64,000 bases of DNA from Prochlorococcus marinus. Lineage in GTDB: Bacteria; Cyanobacteriota; Cyanobacteriia; PCC-6307; Cyanobiaceae. Positions within the stretch are counted from its first letter, which is position 1. Each line of letters opens with the position of its first letter. Shown in pieces: positions 6,199 through 14,130 of the stretch. Where the stretch lies: assembly GCF_001180245.1 (NCBI RefSeq), contig NZ_CVSV01000075.1, positions 1 through 64,000 of the forward strand, read 5' to 3'. The notes below the pieces were generated by a model. That model was not told the DNA's origin and searched no databases. It saw only the letters and a list, made by a program, of their open reading frames with translations. The translations under genes and the position numbers were made by a program.

Positions 6199-7221
6199 TT
6201 AGAAAGAAATACCCGATGTATATAGAAACTCTTTATAAATTTTTTGCCAGTGTATAATTCTTTTTTCAAGTCTATTAGGCGGACCAAGTTTAAAGTTTTC
6301 CAGATAAGACTTATGAACTGATTCGACAATAACTTTATCTTCCCCAAGAAATTCCAATATACTTTTTTTCCAATTTTCTAAATCATTTTCACATAAAGAA
6401 GCAGAAGCTAATTTAATTTCAAGAATACACTGATTAATATTTTTAGGAAGATAATTTATTAAAATGATCCCCTTACCAGGCCAGATTATTAGATGGGTCC
6501 ATGGGAGTAATCCAAAGGTATATAGATTTCCTTTACTACTTAGAGGGGTAACAAGTACATTACAAAATTCACTGAAGAAATACCTGTAGTTTTTAATTGG
6601 ACCTTGTTCTTTATGTAAGGTATCTTTATGAGCTATTGCCACATGATAATCATCCAGTGTATTGTCATGGGCAATTTTCCAATTGCAATTTAAGGTATCA
6701 GAAAATTCAGAAAAAATACTGTAATTCATAACCCATTCATCATTACATTTTCTCCCAACAAGCTCTATTTGATCATATATAGATATTGGTTTTTTGCTGA
6801 AATTAATCCAAATTAAAGGTCCATTTATTAAAGAGTTAACTTTTTCTAAAAAATAATTACCTGTTTCTCTTTTCGTATCAAAATCATACTTTAAAGGCAA
6901 GGTTTTAAGTTTTCCAAAGCTATCAAAAGTCCAACCATGGTAAGGACAAAAAATACTTTTAGAAGGATTTAATTTTGTTTTTGGCAAACATAATCTTGAC
7001 CCGCGGTGAGGGCATCTATTTTTAAAAACAGTTATTAAATTTTTTTCTGAACAAGAGATCAATAATGATTGATTAAAAAATTTTTTTTCTAATATTTCGC
7101 CAGGTTTAATTTCTCCCATAAAAATCAATGGGTGCCAATAATTTTTTGAATATTTATCTAATTCAAGATCAAATATTTTTTGATCGTTATAAAGCCAAGT
7201 AGGCAAAAAACTAGTTGACAT
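6199..7221 (-). CDS. Rieske [2Fe-2S] oxygenase, alpha subunit type
   Basis: A 340-residue Rieske non-haem iron oxygenase. The Rieske ligands are visible in CPHRGSRLC and CPYHGWTF (~residues 68-95, pattern CxH...CxxH). The catalytic iron site is visible in DNTLDDYHVAIAHKDTLH (~residues 185-205, D-x2-H-x4-H). Family members hydroxylate rings or remove N- or O-alkyl groups using electrons from a ferredoxin or reductase; no dedicated reductase gene is adjacent. It starts three bases after the ABC ATPase gene, so it is the last gene of the guanidine operon. Substrate unknown; dealkylation of a substituted guanidine is an inference from context. Confidence 0.9.
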   Translation of the reverse strand: MSTSFLPTWLYNDQKIFDLELDKYSKNYWHPLIFMGEIKPGEILEKKFFNQSLLISCSEKNLITVFKNRCPHRGSRLCLPKTKLNPSKSIFCPYHGWTFDSFGKLKTLPLKYDFDTKRETGNYFLEKVNSLINGPLIWINFSKKPISIYDQIELVGRKCNDEWVMNYSIFSEFSDTLNCNWKIAHDNTLDDYHVAIAHKDTLHKEQGPIKNYRYFFSEFCNVLVTPLSSKGNLYTFGLLPWTHLIIWPGKGIILINYLPKNINQCILEIKLASASLCENDLENWKKSILEFLGEDKVIVESVHKSYLENFKLGPPNRLEKRIIHWQKIYKEFLYTSGISF

Positions 7222-7224
7222 TAT

Positions 7225-7986
7225 TTAAATTTTTTGGAGGCTTCTTAAAAAATCAGATAATTCATATCGTAATTTTGAAAAATCCGAATCAAGTTTCAAT
7301 TTATCTAAATCTCCTTTTTGAAGATCTACCTTAACTTCTTTTATGATTCTTCCAGGATTAGGTGCCAAAATACATATTTGCTGAGAGAGAGCTAATGCTT
7401 CTTCAATATCATGGGTTATAAGTAAAACTGTCAATGAAGTTTTTTTCCATAATTCATAGAGAAATTTTTGCATAGATTCTCTTATCTGTAAGTCCAATGC
7501 TCCAAAAGGTTCATCTAAAAGTAGAATTTTAGGGTTAGTCGCTAGAGCTCTCGCAATTGCAATCCTTTGTTGCATTCCTCCAGATAATTCTTTTGGATAC
7601 TTATTTCCAGAATCCTGAAGACCTACTACTTCTAATAAATGAGATGTCCTATATTTTATTTCTTTAAACTTGTAAGAATTTAAATTCATTCCAAATGCAA
7701 TATTCTCAGACGCAGTGAGCCAAGGGAAAAGACTATATTTCTGAAAAACCATCCCTCTATCCAATCCCGGTCCACTAACTATTTTTCCATCTACTTTTAC
7801 GTTCCCTTTAGATGTACTCTCAAGCCCAGCAATAATCCTCAATATAGTACTTTTACCTGATCCAGAGCTTCCAACAAGAGTTTTAAATTCGCCAGAACTT
7901 ATTGAAAAACTTATATCCTCAATTGCCTTTTTTCTATTAGAACCTTCCCCAAAATATTTTGAAATATTATTAACATCTAATTTCAT
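7225..7986 (-). CDS. NitT/TauT-family ABC transporter ATPase
   Basis: A 253-residue ABC ATPase. Walker A GSSGSGKST (~residue 39), Q-loop region MVFQKYSLFPWL, signature LSGGMQQR (~residue 134), Walker B ILLLDEPFG and the switch histidine in LLITHDIEEA are all intact. The sequence is of the nitrate/taurine/sulphonate (SsuB/TauB) type. It abuts the permease gene with no gap. Gene context with a guanidine hydrolase and nickel chaperones points to guanidine import, as in the Synechocystis sll1077-sll1082 cluster. Confidence 0.92.
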   Translation of the reverse strand: MKLDVNNISKYFGEGSNRKKAIEDISFSISSGEFKTLVGSSGSGKSTILRIIAGLESTSKGNVKVDGKIVSGPGLDRGMVFQKYSLFPWLTASENIAFGMNLNSYKFKEIKYRTSHLLEVVGLQDSGNKYPKELSGGMQQRIAIARALATNPKILLLDEPFGALDLQIRESMQKFLYELWKKTSLTVLLITHDIEEALALSQQICILAPNPGRIIKEVKVDLQKGDLDKLKLDSDFSKLRYELSDFLRSLQKI

Positions 7987-8805
7987 TTAAACAGCCCATT
8001 TACATGTACGTCTAAGTAGCAATCTAAAACTCATATCCAAAGCAAATCCTATTAATCCAAGAACTATTAATTCTGCAAATATTTGATCTGTGCGAAAAAA
8101 TCTTTGAGCCAGTTGAATCCTTTTACCTAATCCAACTTCTGCTGCAATTAACTCTGCTACAATTACTAAATTCCATGAAGTCGCAATATTAATTCTTAAA
8201 GTATCAATAATACTTGGCAATGAATATCTGGCTATTACTCTGATCAATAAATCTTTTGTATTACCACCTAAAGTAAGCGTTGTTTCAATGAGTTCTTTAG
8301 GTACAAATTTTACTGAATCCATAACCATCAAAACATTAAAGTAAACGGTACCAATGAAAATTAATGCGATTTTTGGAGCCTCTTCAATTCCTAAATAAAT
8401 AATAAGCAAAGGAGAAAAAGCGGCGGCAGGCATATACCTAAGCATTGCAATTAATGGTTCACATAAAGCACAAAAAGAAGGGAATGAACCCATTAAAATT
8501 CCTAAAGGAATTGAAAAAATTGTTGCGATTATAAAACCAGCGAATACCCTACCAGTACTTGCAAAAATATCTTCAAATAAAATTCCACTTTCAGCCATAT
8601 CCAAAAGAGAATAAAAGACCGCTAACGGAGATGGTAAAAACATTTCACTTACAAGTTTTAATTGACAAACTAATGTCCAAATTAAAAGGGGAAGCAAAAG
8701 TGAGGCTATTTGAAGAAATATTTTATTTAATTTTTTCGGTTCACTACCAAATGAAAAGAGGGATAAAAAATGTTTATCCCTCTTGATTAATTTCGAACTA
8801 ACCAT
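7987..8805 (-). CDS. NitT/TauT-family ABC transporter permease
   Basis: A 272-residue inner-membrane permease with about six transmembrane segments; the first is IFLQIASLLLPLLIWTLVC. The cytoplasmic coupling (EAA-like) loop region is around ELIETTLTLGGNTKDLLIRV, and the C-terminal part includes ATSWNLVIVAELIAAEVGLG, typical of SsuC/TauC-like permeases. It lies between the binding-protein and ATPase genes in the operon. Probable guanidine permease by context. Confidence 0.9.
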   Translation of the reverse strand: MVSSKLIKRDKHFLSLFSFGSEPKKLNKIFLQIASLLLPLLIWTLVCQLKLVSEMFLPSPLAVFYSLLDMAESGILFEDIFASTGRVFAGFIIATIFSIPLGILMGSFPSFCALCEPLIAMLRYMPAAAFSPLLIIYLGIEEAPKIALIFIGTVYFNVLMVMDSVKFVPKELIETTLTLGGNTKDLLIRVIARYSLPSIIDTLRINIATSWNLVIVAELIAAEVGLGKRIQLAQRFFRTDQIFAELIVLGLIGFALDMSFRLLLRRTCKWAV

Positions 8806-8821
8806 TTTAATTTTGTATTAA

Positions 8822-9820
8822 TTAACTTATGTTTTTAACGAACGAAGAGTCAAATAATTTACTCATATCTGGTTTCTCAGGAATAAATCCTACCTTGACC
8901 ATAAAGTCTGCCATTTGTTTCGCTGCATAAGGCATATATTTCATACCGAACCCATCACTAAAAGCTTCTAAATTTTCTTCCAAAGAAAAGAACCTAGTTC
9001 CACCTTTATATTGTTTGTATTCGCGTGTTGGAATCCCAGCTCGCTTTGCCATGATCTTTTCAGATTTTCTTGGATTTTTTTCCATGAATTCTCTTACATC
9101 CCACCATGTTTTAACAATTTTTTGAACATCATCTGGTCTTTCAGAAATCAAATCTCCGCTTACAGCTAATAAATCAGGGATTGCACCGGGATAATCTTTT
9201 GAACTAGCAATAACTCTTGCTCCAGGCCTCTTCATTGCAGTTCCTGTAAATGGAGGGAATGCACCAACTGCATCAACTTTTCCTGCTGCAAATGCAGTTG
9301 CAGCCTGATCAGTTGGAAGACCTTTAATAATTACATCATCTCGGGTTAATCCAACATCATTCAGAGCTAAAACAAGTAAAAAATCATCCACAACACCTTC
9401 TTCTACTGCTACTGTTTTACCTTTTAAATCAGCAACACTTTTAATTGATTTATCTGCAATTATTTGATCATTCCCTGCAGAATTATCATTAACTAAAACA
9501 ACTACTTCCCCTCCATTCTCTCCTGGCAAGAAAGAAATAGTATCATTAAGAGTTTGCGAATTTCCATCAATTTTACCAGCAGCAAAAGTTTCCATGGATT
9601 GAACATATCCATCAAACCATTTCATCTGAACATTAACTCCATTTTTTTCAAACATTTTTTGATCAACAGCTATCGCCCAGGGCCACCATCCTGCCCAGTT
9701 ACTGTATCCCAAAGTGATTGGTTCACCTTTTGGAGCTGCAGGACTTGAAAGTGTACTTAATGAAATCGCTAATATTAGAGCCAGCAAAGAGGTAAAAAAG
9801 ACTCTCAATTTTTTAAACAT
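8822..9820 (-). CDS. ABC transporter substrate-binding protein (NMT1/SsuA-like)
   Basis: A 332-residue periplasmic protein with a clear signal peptide (LRVFFTSLLALILAISLSTL, then an SSPAAP cleavage region). The mature part begins ITLGYSNWAGWWPWAIAVDQ, the first strand and aromatic pocket of NMT1/SsuA/TauA-like binding proteins, and retains the second-lobe pattern VDAVGAFPPF. Aromatic-rich pockets suit small cations such as guanidinium, but specificity cannot be read from sequence. The 88-base gap upstream is the largest within the operon. Confidence 0.9.
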   Translation of the reverse strand: MFKKLRVFFTSLLALILAISLSTLSSPAAPKGEPITLGYSNWAGWWPWAIAVDQKMFEKNGVNVQMKWFDGYVQSMETFAAGKIDGNSQTLNDTISFLPGENGGEVVVLVNDNSAGNDQIIADKSIKSVADLKGKTVAVEEGVVDDFLLVLALNDVGLTRDDVIIKGLPTDQAATAFAAGKVDAVGAFPPFTGTAMKRPGARVIASSKDYPGAIPDLLAVSGDLISERPDDVQKIVKTWWDVREFMEKNPRKSEKIMAKRAGIPTREYKQYKGGTRFFSLEENLEAFSDGFGMKYMPYAAKQMADFMVKVGFIPEKPDMSKLFDSSFVKNIS

Positions 9821-9908
9821 TTAAAAAAAAATATTACGTACTATCAATACTTAAGAAAAAGTAAATCTAAAGTTGTAATGACTGATACTTTTAAGAGATT
9901 AATCTTAC

Positions 9909-10601
9909 TTAATCAATAAAATTATTTTTAAATTTCAGTATCTTTTTACTAATCCAATCTTGCCATAAATCGAATCCAGACTTAGTTATCGAAGAAATTT
10001 CTATCACATCCGCCTTAGGATTAGTTGAGGCTATGTTCGATTTTAATTCTTTAATATCAAAATTCAAATGGGGTAACAAATCAACTTTAGTTATCAAAAT
10101 TAAATCTGCTTCTCTAAACATTATTGGATATTTTAAAGGTTTATCCTCACCTTCGGTAATACTTAAGAGTGCAACTTTAAAATGTTCTCCAATCTCAAAT
10201 TCTGCAGGACAAACTAAATTTCCTACATTTTCCACTAACAAAATATCTAGTAAATCAGGATTTATTTTTTTTTCTAGTAATTTCAAACCTCCACTAACCA
10301 TATTTGCATCGAGATGGCATGCTCTTCCAGTTGTAATTGGTACTACTGGAATATTTAATTTTTCTAATCTTGCCGCATCAAGATTAGTGGTCATATCACC
10401 CTCTAAAACAGCACTCTGAAATTTTTTTGAAAGATCTTCTAAAGTTATTTCAAGTAATTTAGTTTTTCCTGCACCAGGACTACTCATTATGTTCAAGCAA
10501 AGCAAATTATAATTATTAAACTTAACTTTATTTTTCTCAGCTTGATGACTATTTTGATGAAGAATATTTAATTCAATTTTGTCTGAAATTGGTAAATGCA
10601 T
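9909..10601 (-). CDS. hypB: HypB-like nickel-insertion GTPase (GhaB-like)
   Basis: A 230-residue SIMIBI GTPase. P-loop SSPGAGKTKLLE (~residue 40), EGDMTTNLDAARL, the metal-binding TGRACHLDANMV (~residue 90), VENVGNLVCPAEF, and the guanine-specificity TKVDL are all present. HypB normally delivers nickel to hydrogenase, yet no hydrogenase gene occurs here. The neighbours suggest it matures the guanidine hydrolase, as GhaB does in Synechocystis. The N-terminal His/Cys metal-storage tail of some HypBs is absent. Confidence 0.9.
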   Translation of the reverse strand: MHLPISDKIELNILHQNSHQAEKNKVKFNNYNLLCLNIMSSPGAGKTKLLEITLEDLSKKFQSAVLEGDMTTNLDAARLEKLNIPVVPITTGRACHLDANMVSGGLKLLEKKINPDLLDILLVENVGNLVCPAEFEIGEHFKVALLSITEGEDKPLKYPIMFREADLILITKVDLLPHLNFDIKELKSNIASTNPKADVIEISSITKSGFDLWQDWISKKILKFKNNFID

Positions 10602-10641
10602 TTATTTTTAAAAATACGTTTTTATTCTAGATACTAAATTT

Positions 10642-10998
10642 CTACTTTTCTTTAAAATCAATAGATGCGATTTTTAATTCCCTCCCACTAATAATTTCCT
10701 CTAAATTAAAATTGCAACATGGAGATTTATATCCATTCTCTTTCTTTGGAAAAAATAATCTATTGCATTTAGAGCATTTCCCTTCAAAAGGTATTGTCTC
10801 AATTGTAATCTCAGAGGAATCTAACCAAGAACCCAAGACTGCAGCATTAAAAGTATTAATTAATGAGATTGGTTCTACGCAAGTAAATTCGCCAATCTTA
10901 AGATTAATCTTTTCAACAACTATTTTTTTTTTATTTTTTTTCTCTGCCCACTCTTCCATGGAAAGAATAAGGCATTTTGTCATATCTACTTCATGCAC
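10642..10998 (-). CDS. hypA: HypA-like nickel metallochaperone (GhaA-like)
   Basis: A 118-residue HypA family protein. The N-terminal nickel-binding motif MHEVDMTKC is intact (His2, Glu3). The zinc-finger region shows CSKC at ~residue 74 and a PCC pair at ~92. HypA and HypB deliver nickel to metalloenzymes. It starts six bases after the hydrolase gene ends, so the two are tightly coupled, consistent with HypA acting as the dedicated chaperone of that enzyme. Confidence 0.9.
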   Translation of the reverse strand: MHEVDMTKCLILSMEEWAEKKNKKKIVVEKINLKIGEFTCVEPISLINTFNAAVLGSWLDSSEITIETIPFEGKCSKCNRLFFPKKENGYKSPCCNFNLEEIISGRELKIASIDFKEK

Positions 10999-11004
10999 GA
11001 AAAT

Positions 11005-12195
11005 CTATCTCCATTTTTGATCAACTGACATATTGCATTTATCTGAAATCCATTCTGGTTTAGATTTTCTTGGGAGCTGACCACTTACTACAAGGTGTGC
11101 AATTGAATCACAAATAACTCTAGTAGCTAAAAGAGCTGTCATATCGCTTACATCATATGGAGGCGAAACCTCAACAAGCTCAATTCCACATACATTAACT
11201 TTTCTGATAATGTACTCCAAAAGTTTTAATGCCTCTCGAGGTAATAACCCCCCAGGTTCAGGCCAACCAGTTCCAGGGACAAATCCAGCATCAATACAAT
11301 CAATATCAAAAGAAATATAAACACAGTCAGTTCCATCCGTAGCTTTTTCAATCGCAAAATCAGCGGCCTCTTTTAATCCCATTTCGCAGATATCAGTAAC
11401 TGTTAAAACATTTGTACTTCGTTCCCTGCAAATTTTTACGCCTTCTCTTGGTACTTGCCAACCTCCAATTCCTAATTGAACAAGATTTTTTGCAGGTGCA
11501 TTTTTCATATTTGTTGCATGAAACCATGGACAGGTATGCATTCTTTCATCTAAATCTGTCTCTTGAGTATCTACATGTCTATCAAAGTGAATGATCCCTA
11601 CTTTTTTATCTCCTAAGTGGCGACAAACTCCTCTAACTGTGGGAAAACCTATTGAATGATCTCCACCTAAAATAATTGGAAATGCTCCACTAGCAAAAAT
11701 ATGAGCAACACCCTTTGAAATTTGATCAAAACTTTTTTCATTATTAGCTGGAATTGTAAAAATATCTCCTACATCACAAATAGATATCTGCTCTCTCAGA
11801 TCAACTCCCATTTCGTAATTGTAAGGAGTATAGAGAGCAGAAATTTTTCTTATTCCTTGAGGTCCGAATCTTGTCCCAGGTCTATAAGTAGTTCCAGAAT
11901 CATGAGGAACACCAACTATCGCAACATCATAATTTCCCACTTCTTTTACATTTTCAACATATGTAGCTTTCATGAAAGTATTGATACCTGCAAAATGGGG
12001 TAATTCTCCTCTTGAAAATGTAGATATATTTCTATCGACAATACTTTTTGCTCCTTCTAAACCATATTCCTTTGCTCGGGCAACCTCCTTTTCCCATCCT
12101 TTAAGAGGTAATTTTGATTCTTTTTCTAAAGCATCCATTCCTTCGCTGGGATGCTTCCTTATAAAGTCTTGATTTTTAGATGATTCGGTAGTCAC
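11005..12195 (-). CDS. gdmH: Nickel-dependent guanidine hydrolase, GdmH-type (ureohydrolase family)
   Basis: A 396-residue ureohydrolase (arginase/agmatinase fold). Metal ligands are in GGDHS (~177-181), HFDRHVD (~203-209) and FDIDCID (~296-302). It has the ~60-residue N-terminal extension, the HFDRHVDT variant (Arg where arginases usually have Ala) and the HTCPWFHATN segment that I associate with cyanobacterial Sll1077/GdmH, which hydrolyses guanidine to urea and ammonia. Adjacent hypA/hypB genes and an ABC transporter match the Synechocystis cluster. Often annotated speB (agmatinase). On the minus strand a TTGACA lies 35 bases upstream (12230-12235) without a good -10; no guanidine riboswitch is visible. 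Confidence 0.88.
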   Translation of the reverse strand: MTTESSKNQDFIRKHPSEGMDALEKESKLPLKGWEKEVARAKEYGLEGAKSIVDRNISTFSRGELPHFAGINTFMKATYVENVKEVGNYDVAIVGVPHDSGTTYRPGTRFGPQGIRKISALYTPYNYEMGVDLREQISICDVGDIFTIPANNEKSFDQISKGVAHIFASGAFPIILGGDHSIGFPTVRGVCRHLGDKKVGIIHFDRHVDTQETDLDERMHTCPWFHATNMKNAPAKNLVQLGIGGWQVPREGVKICRERSTNVLTVTDICEMGLKEAADFAIEKATDGTDCVYISFDIDCIDAGFVPGTGWPEPGGLLPREALKLLEYIIRKVNVCGIELVEVSPPYDVSDMTALLATRVICDSIAHLVVSGQLPRKSKPEWISDKCNMSVDQKWR

Positions 12196-12404
12196 AAATT
12201 TAAAATTCTTTTTACACTTATTTCAATATTGTCAATAAAAACAAAAATGAACCATAAACTTGCTTTAAAAGATTCTCATTTAAACATTGTTAAATAACTA
12301 TTTAAAAAAATAAAATACATAACTCTATTAATAAGCCAGCTCGCTTAATTACAAAAGTATTTAAAATATTTAATAACGGAATAAATAATAGAAGAAGTAA
12401 TAAG

Positions 12405-12521
12405 TTAAAAAGTATTAGATATTTTATTTTTCATATTTTCAATTTTATTGATTAATTCATCTAACCATTCTGTATTATTTTGCTCTTGTCTTTTATGGCT
12501 TTGACTTTTTTGAGTACTCAT
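12405..12521 (-). CDS. Microprotein, NNTxWLDxLIN family (copy 1)
   Basis: A 38-residue basic protein starting MSTQKSQSHKRQEQ and containing NNTEWLDELINKIE. The ORF at 13427-13320 has the same plan (MSTYK..., NNTLWLDKLINQLE), so both are members of one microprotein family. Predicted: a disordered basic N-terminus and one amphipathic helix. Function unknown. Confidence 0.55.
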   Translation of the reverse strand: MSTQKSQSHKRQEQNNTEWLDELINKIENMKNKISNTF

Positions 12522-12743
12522 AAATTTCTTATTTTTATAGCTTATTTAATATATCTTCAGAAATTACAGGAATCAATAAGCATTATTACCAAATCGACTG
12601 ATAAGACAGGCTTTAGTAGCATTTCATACAAACCTAACCAACACAAATTAACTAAGAAAATCTAAATCTCTTCAGTTAAGTATTTCCTACGATGTTTTTA
12701 TTTGAAATTCTGATTTTAATTAGGAAAGGATATAGATGTTCCT

Positions 12744-12851
12744 ATGGAAAAATCATTTCTAAATTTCATTTATTGGATCTTGGTAAAGTCAGCTGAAAGT
12801 TACTACGGAGATTCATTAAAAACAGAAGTACCATATACACCTTATTTTTAG
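12744..12851 (+). CDS. Microprotein, paralogue of 1670-1789
   Basis: A 35-residue protein: MEKSFLNFIYWILVKSAESY then YGDS and a C-terminus EVPYTPYF. It is the clear paralogue of the ORF at 1670-1789 in the left accessory arm. A hydrophobic/aromatic helix precedes the conserved SAES-YG. An AGGAAAGGA tract lies upstream but further than usual from ATG 12744. A perfect hairpin follows at 12876-12901. Function unknown. Confidence 0.5.
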   Translation: MEKSFLNFIYWILVKSAESYYGDSLKTEVPYTPYF

Positions 12852-12875
12852 TTTTGGTGGACTTTAAATTTTAAT

Positions 12876-12901
12876 AATAGATCTCTAGTTTGAGATCTAT
12901 T
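12876..12901 (+). terminator. Perfect 10-bp hairpin, probable terminator
   Basis: AATAGATCTC (12876-12885) pairs perfectly with GAGATCTATT (12892-12901) around TAGTTT. It lies 24 bases after the microprotein stop at 12851. The flanking T content is modest, so it may act as an mRNA-stabilising hairpin instead. Confidence 0.5.
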
Positions 12902-12983
12902 CGTTTGGAAGTCATTTATCAAAAAACACAATATGGGTTACTTATAGATTCACTACAAAATAATCTCTTACGTTGAATTTCTT

Positions 12984-13076
12984 TTACTGATTGTGAATAA
13001 ATTTTACCAGTAAGAATCGCTCAAAATTAACTAAAACTATAATTATTATTAGTAGCTCAATTGCGAGGTTGGTCAT
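12984..13076 (-). CDS. Small membrane protein with perfect Shine-Dalgarno
   Basis: A 30-residue protein preceded by AAGGAGG seven bases before ATG, the strongest ribosome-binding site in this arm. It reads MTNLAIELLIIIIVLVNFER and ends in a basic/aromatic tail. The first residues match the ORF at 4017 (MTNLGIEIL), which has an equally strong site. One transmembrane helix; function unknown. Confidence 0.5.
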   Translation of the reverse strand: MTNLAIELLIIIIVLVNFERFLLVKFIHNQ

Positions 13077-13152
13077 AAGATAACCTCCTTAAATTTGTAT
13101 CAAAATTCTATAACGCCAGAATAGGTATTGAATAGAGTTTAAATTCTTATTT

Positions 13153-13317
13153 TTAGCCATCGAGATTCTCTGTGTAGAGTCTAGGTTCACAATTTTCGAC
13201 GCATTCTTCTAGAGACTTTTCAGAATTACTCTTAATTTCGCAACTACGAAGACAATCATAGAAGGCATACTTGGGATCTAATTCATTTTTGAATTGTTTA
13301 TTTCTAAATGTATTCAT
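13153..13317 (-). CDS. Twin CX3C microprotein
   Basis: A 54-residue protein with two CX3C motifs, CLRSC (residues 22-26) and CVENC (39-43), separated by 12 residues. The segment between is helical and acidic. This spacing is that of helical-hairpin proteins such as small Tim chaperones and CHCH proteins, held by two disulphides, though no homology is implied. There is no signal peptide. It starts two bases after the stop of the ORF at 13320-13427, so the two are one operon. Its first ~21 codons are duplicated at the left edge of the window. Confidence 0.6.
   Translation of the reverse strand: MNTFRNKQFKNELDPKYAFYDCLRSCEIKSNSEKSLEECVENCEPRLYTENLDG
13242..13304. repeat. 63-bp perfect inverted repeat, right copy
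   Basis: Identical to the reverse complement of positions 1-63. The match ends at 13242/63; the left end is cut by the window edge, so the true repeat may be longer. It falls inside the twin-Cys microprotein gene. Confidence 0.85.
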
Positions 13318-13319
13318 GA

Positions 13320-13427
13320 TCAAACTCCCTTTGATTTTTTTTCAAGTTGATTAATTAATTTATCCAACCAAAGAGTGTTATTGATCTTTTTTGTGTTTTT
13401 AAAGTATTTCGTTTTGTAAGTACTCAT
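13320..13427 (-). CDS. Microprotein, NNTxWLDxLIN family (copy 2)
   Basis: A 35-residue basic protein: MSTYKTKYFKNTKKI then NNTLWLDKLINQLEKK. Paralogue of the ORF at 12405-12521, with the conserved core NNTxWLDxLIN. The downstream twin-Cys gene begins two bases after its stop. Function unknown. Confidence 0.6.
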   Translation of the reverse strand: MSTYKTKYFKNTKKINNTLWLDKLINQLEKKSKGV

Positions 13428-13617
13428 GAAGTGAAACCTCCAATCAGTGGATCTAATTTAAAGGTGATGATTCAAATTTCCTAGAGCAAAAATACTGATT
13501 ATGAATTTAGTGAAATATTTAAAAAAAGATTAATTTATAGTTTATATTTTAGGTATTAAAACTCTTGATTCCTTTATATAACTAATACTAAATAACTTCT
13601 AAAAGAGGGGGTTAATT

Positions 13618-13788
13618 ATGACTTACGGAAATCTAATTAAAAATAAAATTCAATATGCATTTGGTGGCTTGTTAGATACGTTATCAATTGAGAGAAAACT
13701 AACTGATGCTCAAATGGAATGTATGCAATTCGGAATTTGTGATTATGCTCCAAGGCAAGTTGAGGAAGTTCCCTTTTTTCATTATTAA
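13618..13788 (+). CDS. Small hypothetical protein
   Basis: A 56-residue protein with a good ribosome-binding site (AGAGGGGG) before ATG. It reads MTYGNLIKNKIQYAFGG, has two cysteines in AQMECMQFGICDYAP, and ends PFFHY. It converges on the 13816-14130 gene with a small GAGC/GCTC hairpin between. No family recognised. Confidence 0.6.
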   Translation: MTYGNLIKNKIQYAFGGLLDTLSIERKLTDAQMECMQFGICDYAPRQVEEVPFFHY

Positions 13789-13815
13789 TTTGAATTTATT
13801 TTAAACGAAGAGCAA

Positions 13816-14130
13816 TTAGCTCCTCCTCACCCAATCAGGAGATCCACTAAACCAATCAGCAAGGTCATCATTTTTGGGATCGAAATGATTTTCAGTTTCT
13901 AAACCATCAAGGCCAAGACTCTGGATAAGTCCATTTATTCCATCTGATTTTTGCTTGCCATATCTCCTCAAGCTATTAGCTTTCTTAAGCCATGTCCAAA
14001 TAGTTGAATTATGTTTTGCAAACTTTTCTACATAAATTCTTTCTTCCAATGCAACAGGTTCATCTAGTGAAATCCTTTTTACAATATCCTTGATTTTTAA
14101 ACGAGTCTTGTTGGTTAAGAACATATTCAT
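13816..14130 (-). CDS. Conserved hypothetical protein of marine picocyanobacteria
   Basis: A 104-residue soluble protein. Distinctive parts are LDEPVALEERIYVEKFAKH near the start, TWLKKANSLRRYGKQ in the middle, and DLADWFSGSPDWVRRS at the C-terminus. I associate this type with picocyanobacterial hypothetical proteins but know no assigned function. The mix of basic helices and a conserved aromatic end suggests a folded helical protein. Confidence 0.7.
   Translation of the reverse strand: MNMFLTNKTRLKIKDIVKRISLDEPVALEERIYVEKFAKHNSTIWTWLKKANSLRRYGKQKSDGINGLIQSLGLDGLETENHFDPKNDDLADWFSGSPDWVRRS

Noticed and set aside
6141..6347. 68-residue minus-strand ORF
   Set aside because: It overlaps the end of the Rieske oxygenase in another frame, and its composition is that of a shadow frame.
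12196..12404. Guanidine-I (ykkC) riboswitch expected upstream of the hydrolase
   Set aside because: The spacer is almost pure A/T and lacks the conserved GC-rich ykkC motifs; nothing resembling the aptamer is present on the minus strand.
12480..12665. 61-residue plus-strand ORF
   Set aside because: It overlaps the microprotein at 12405-12521 on the other strand, which has a paralogue; the plus-strand translation has no sign of conservation.
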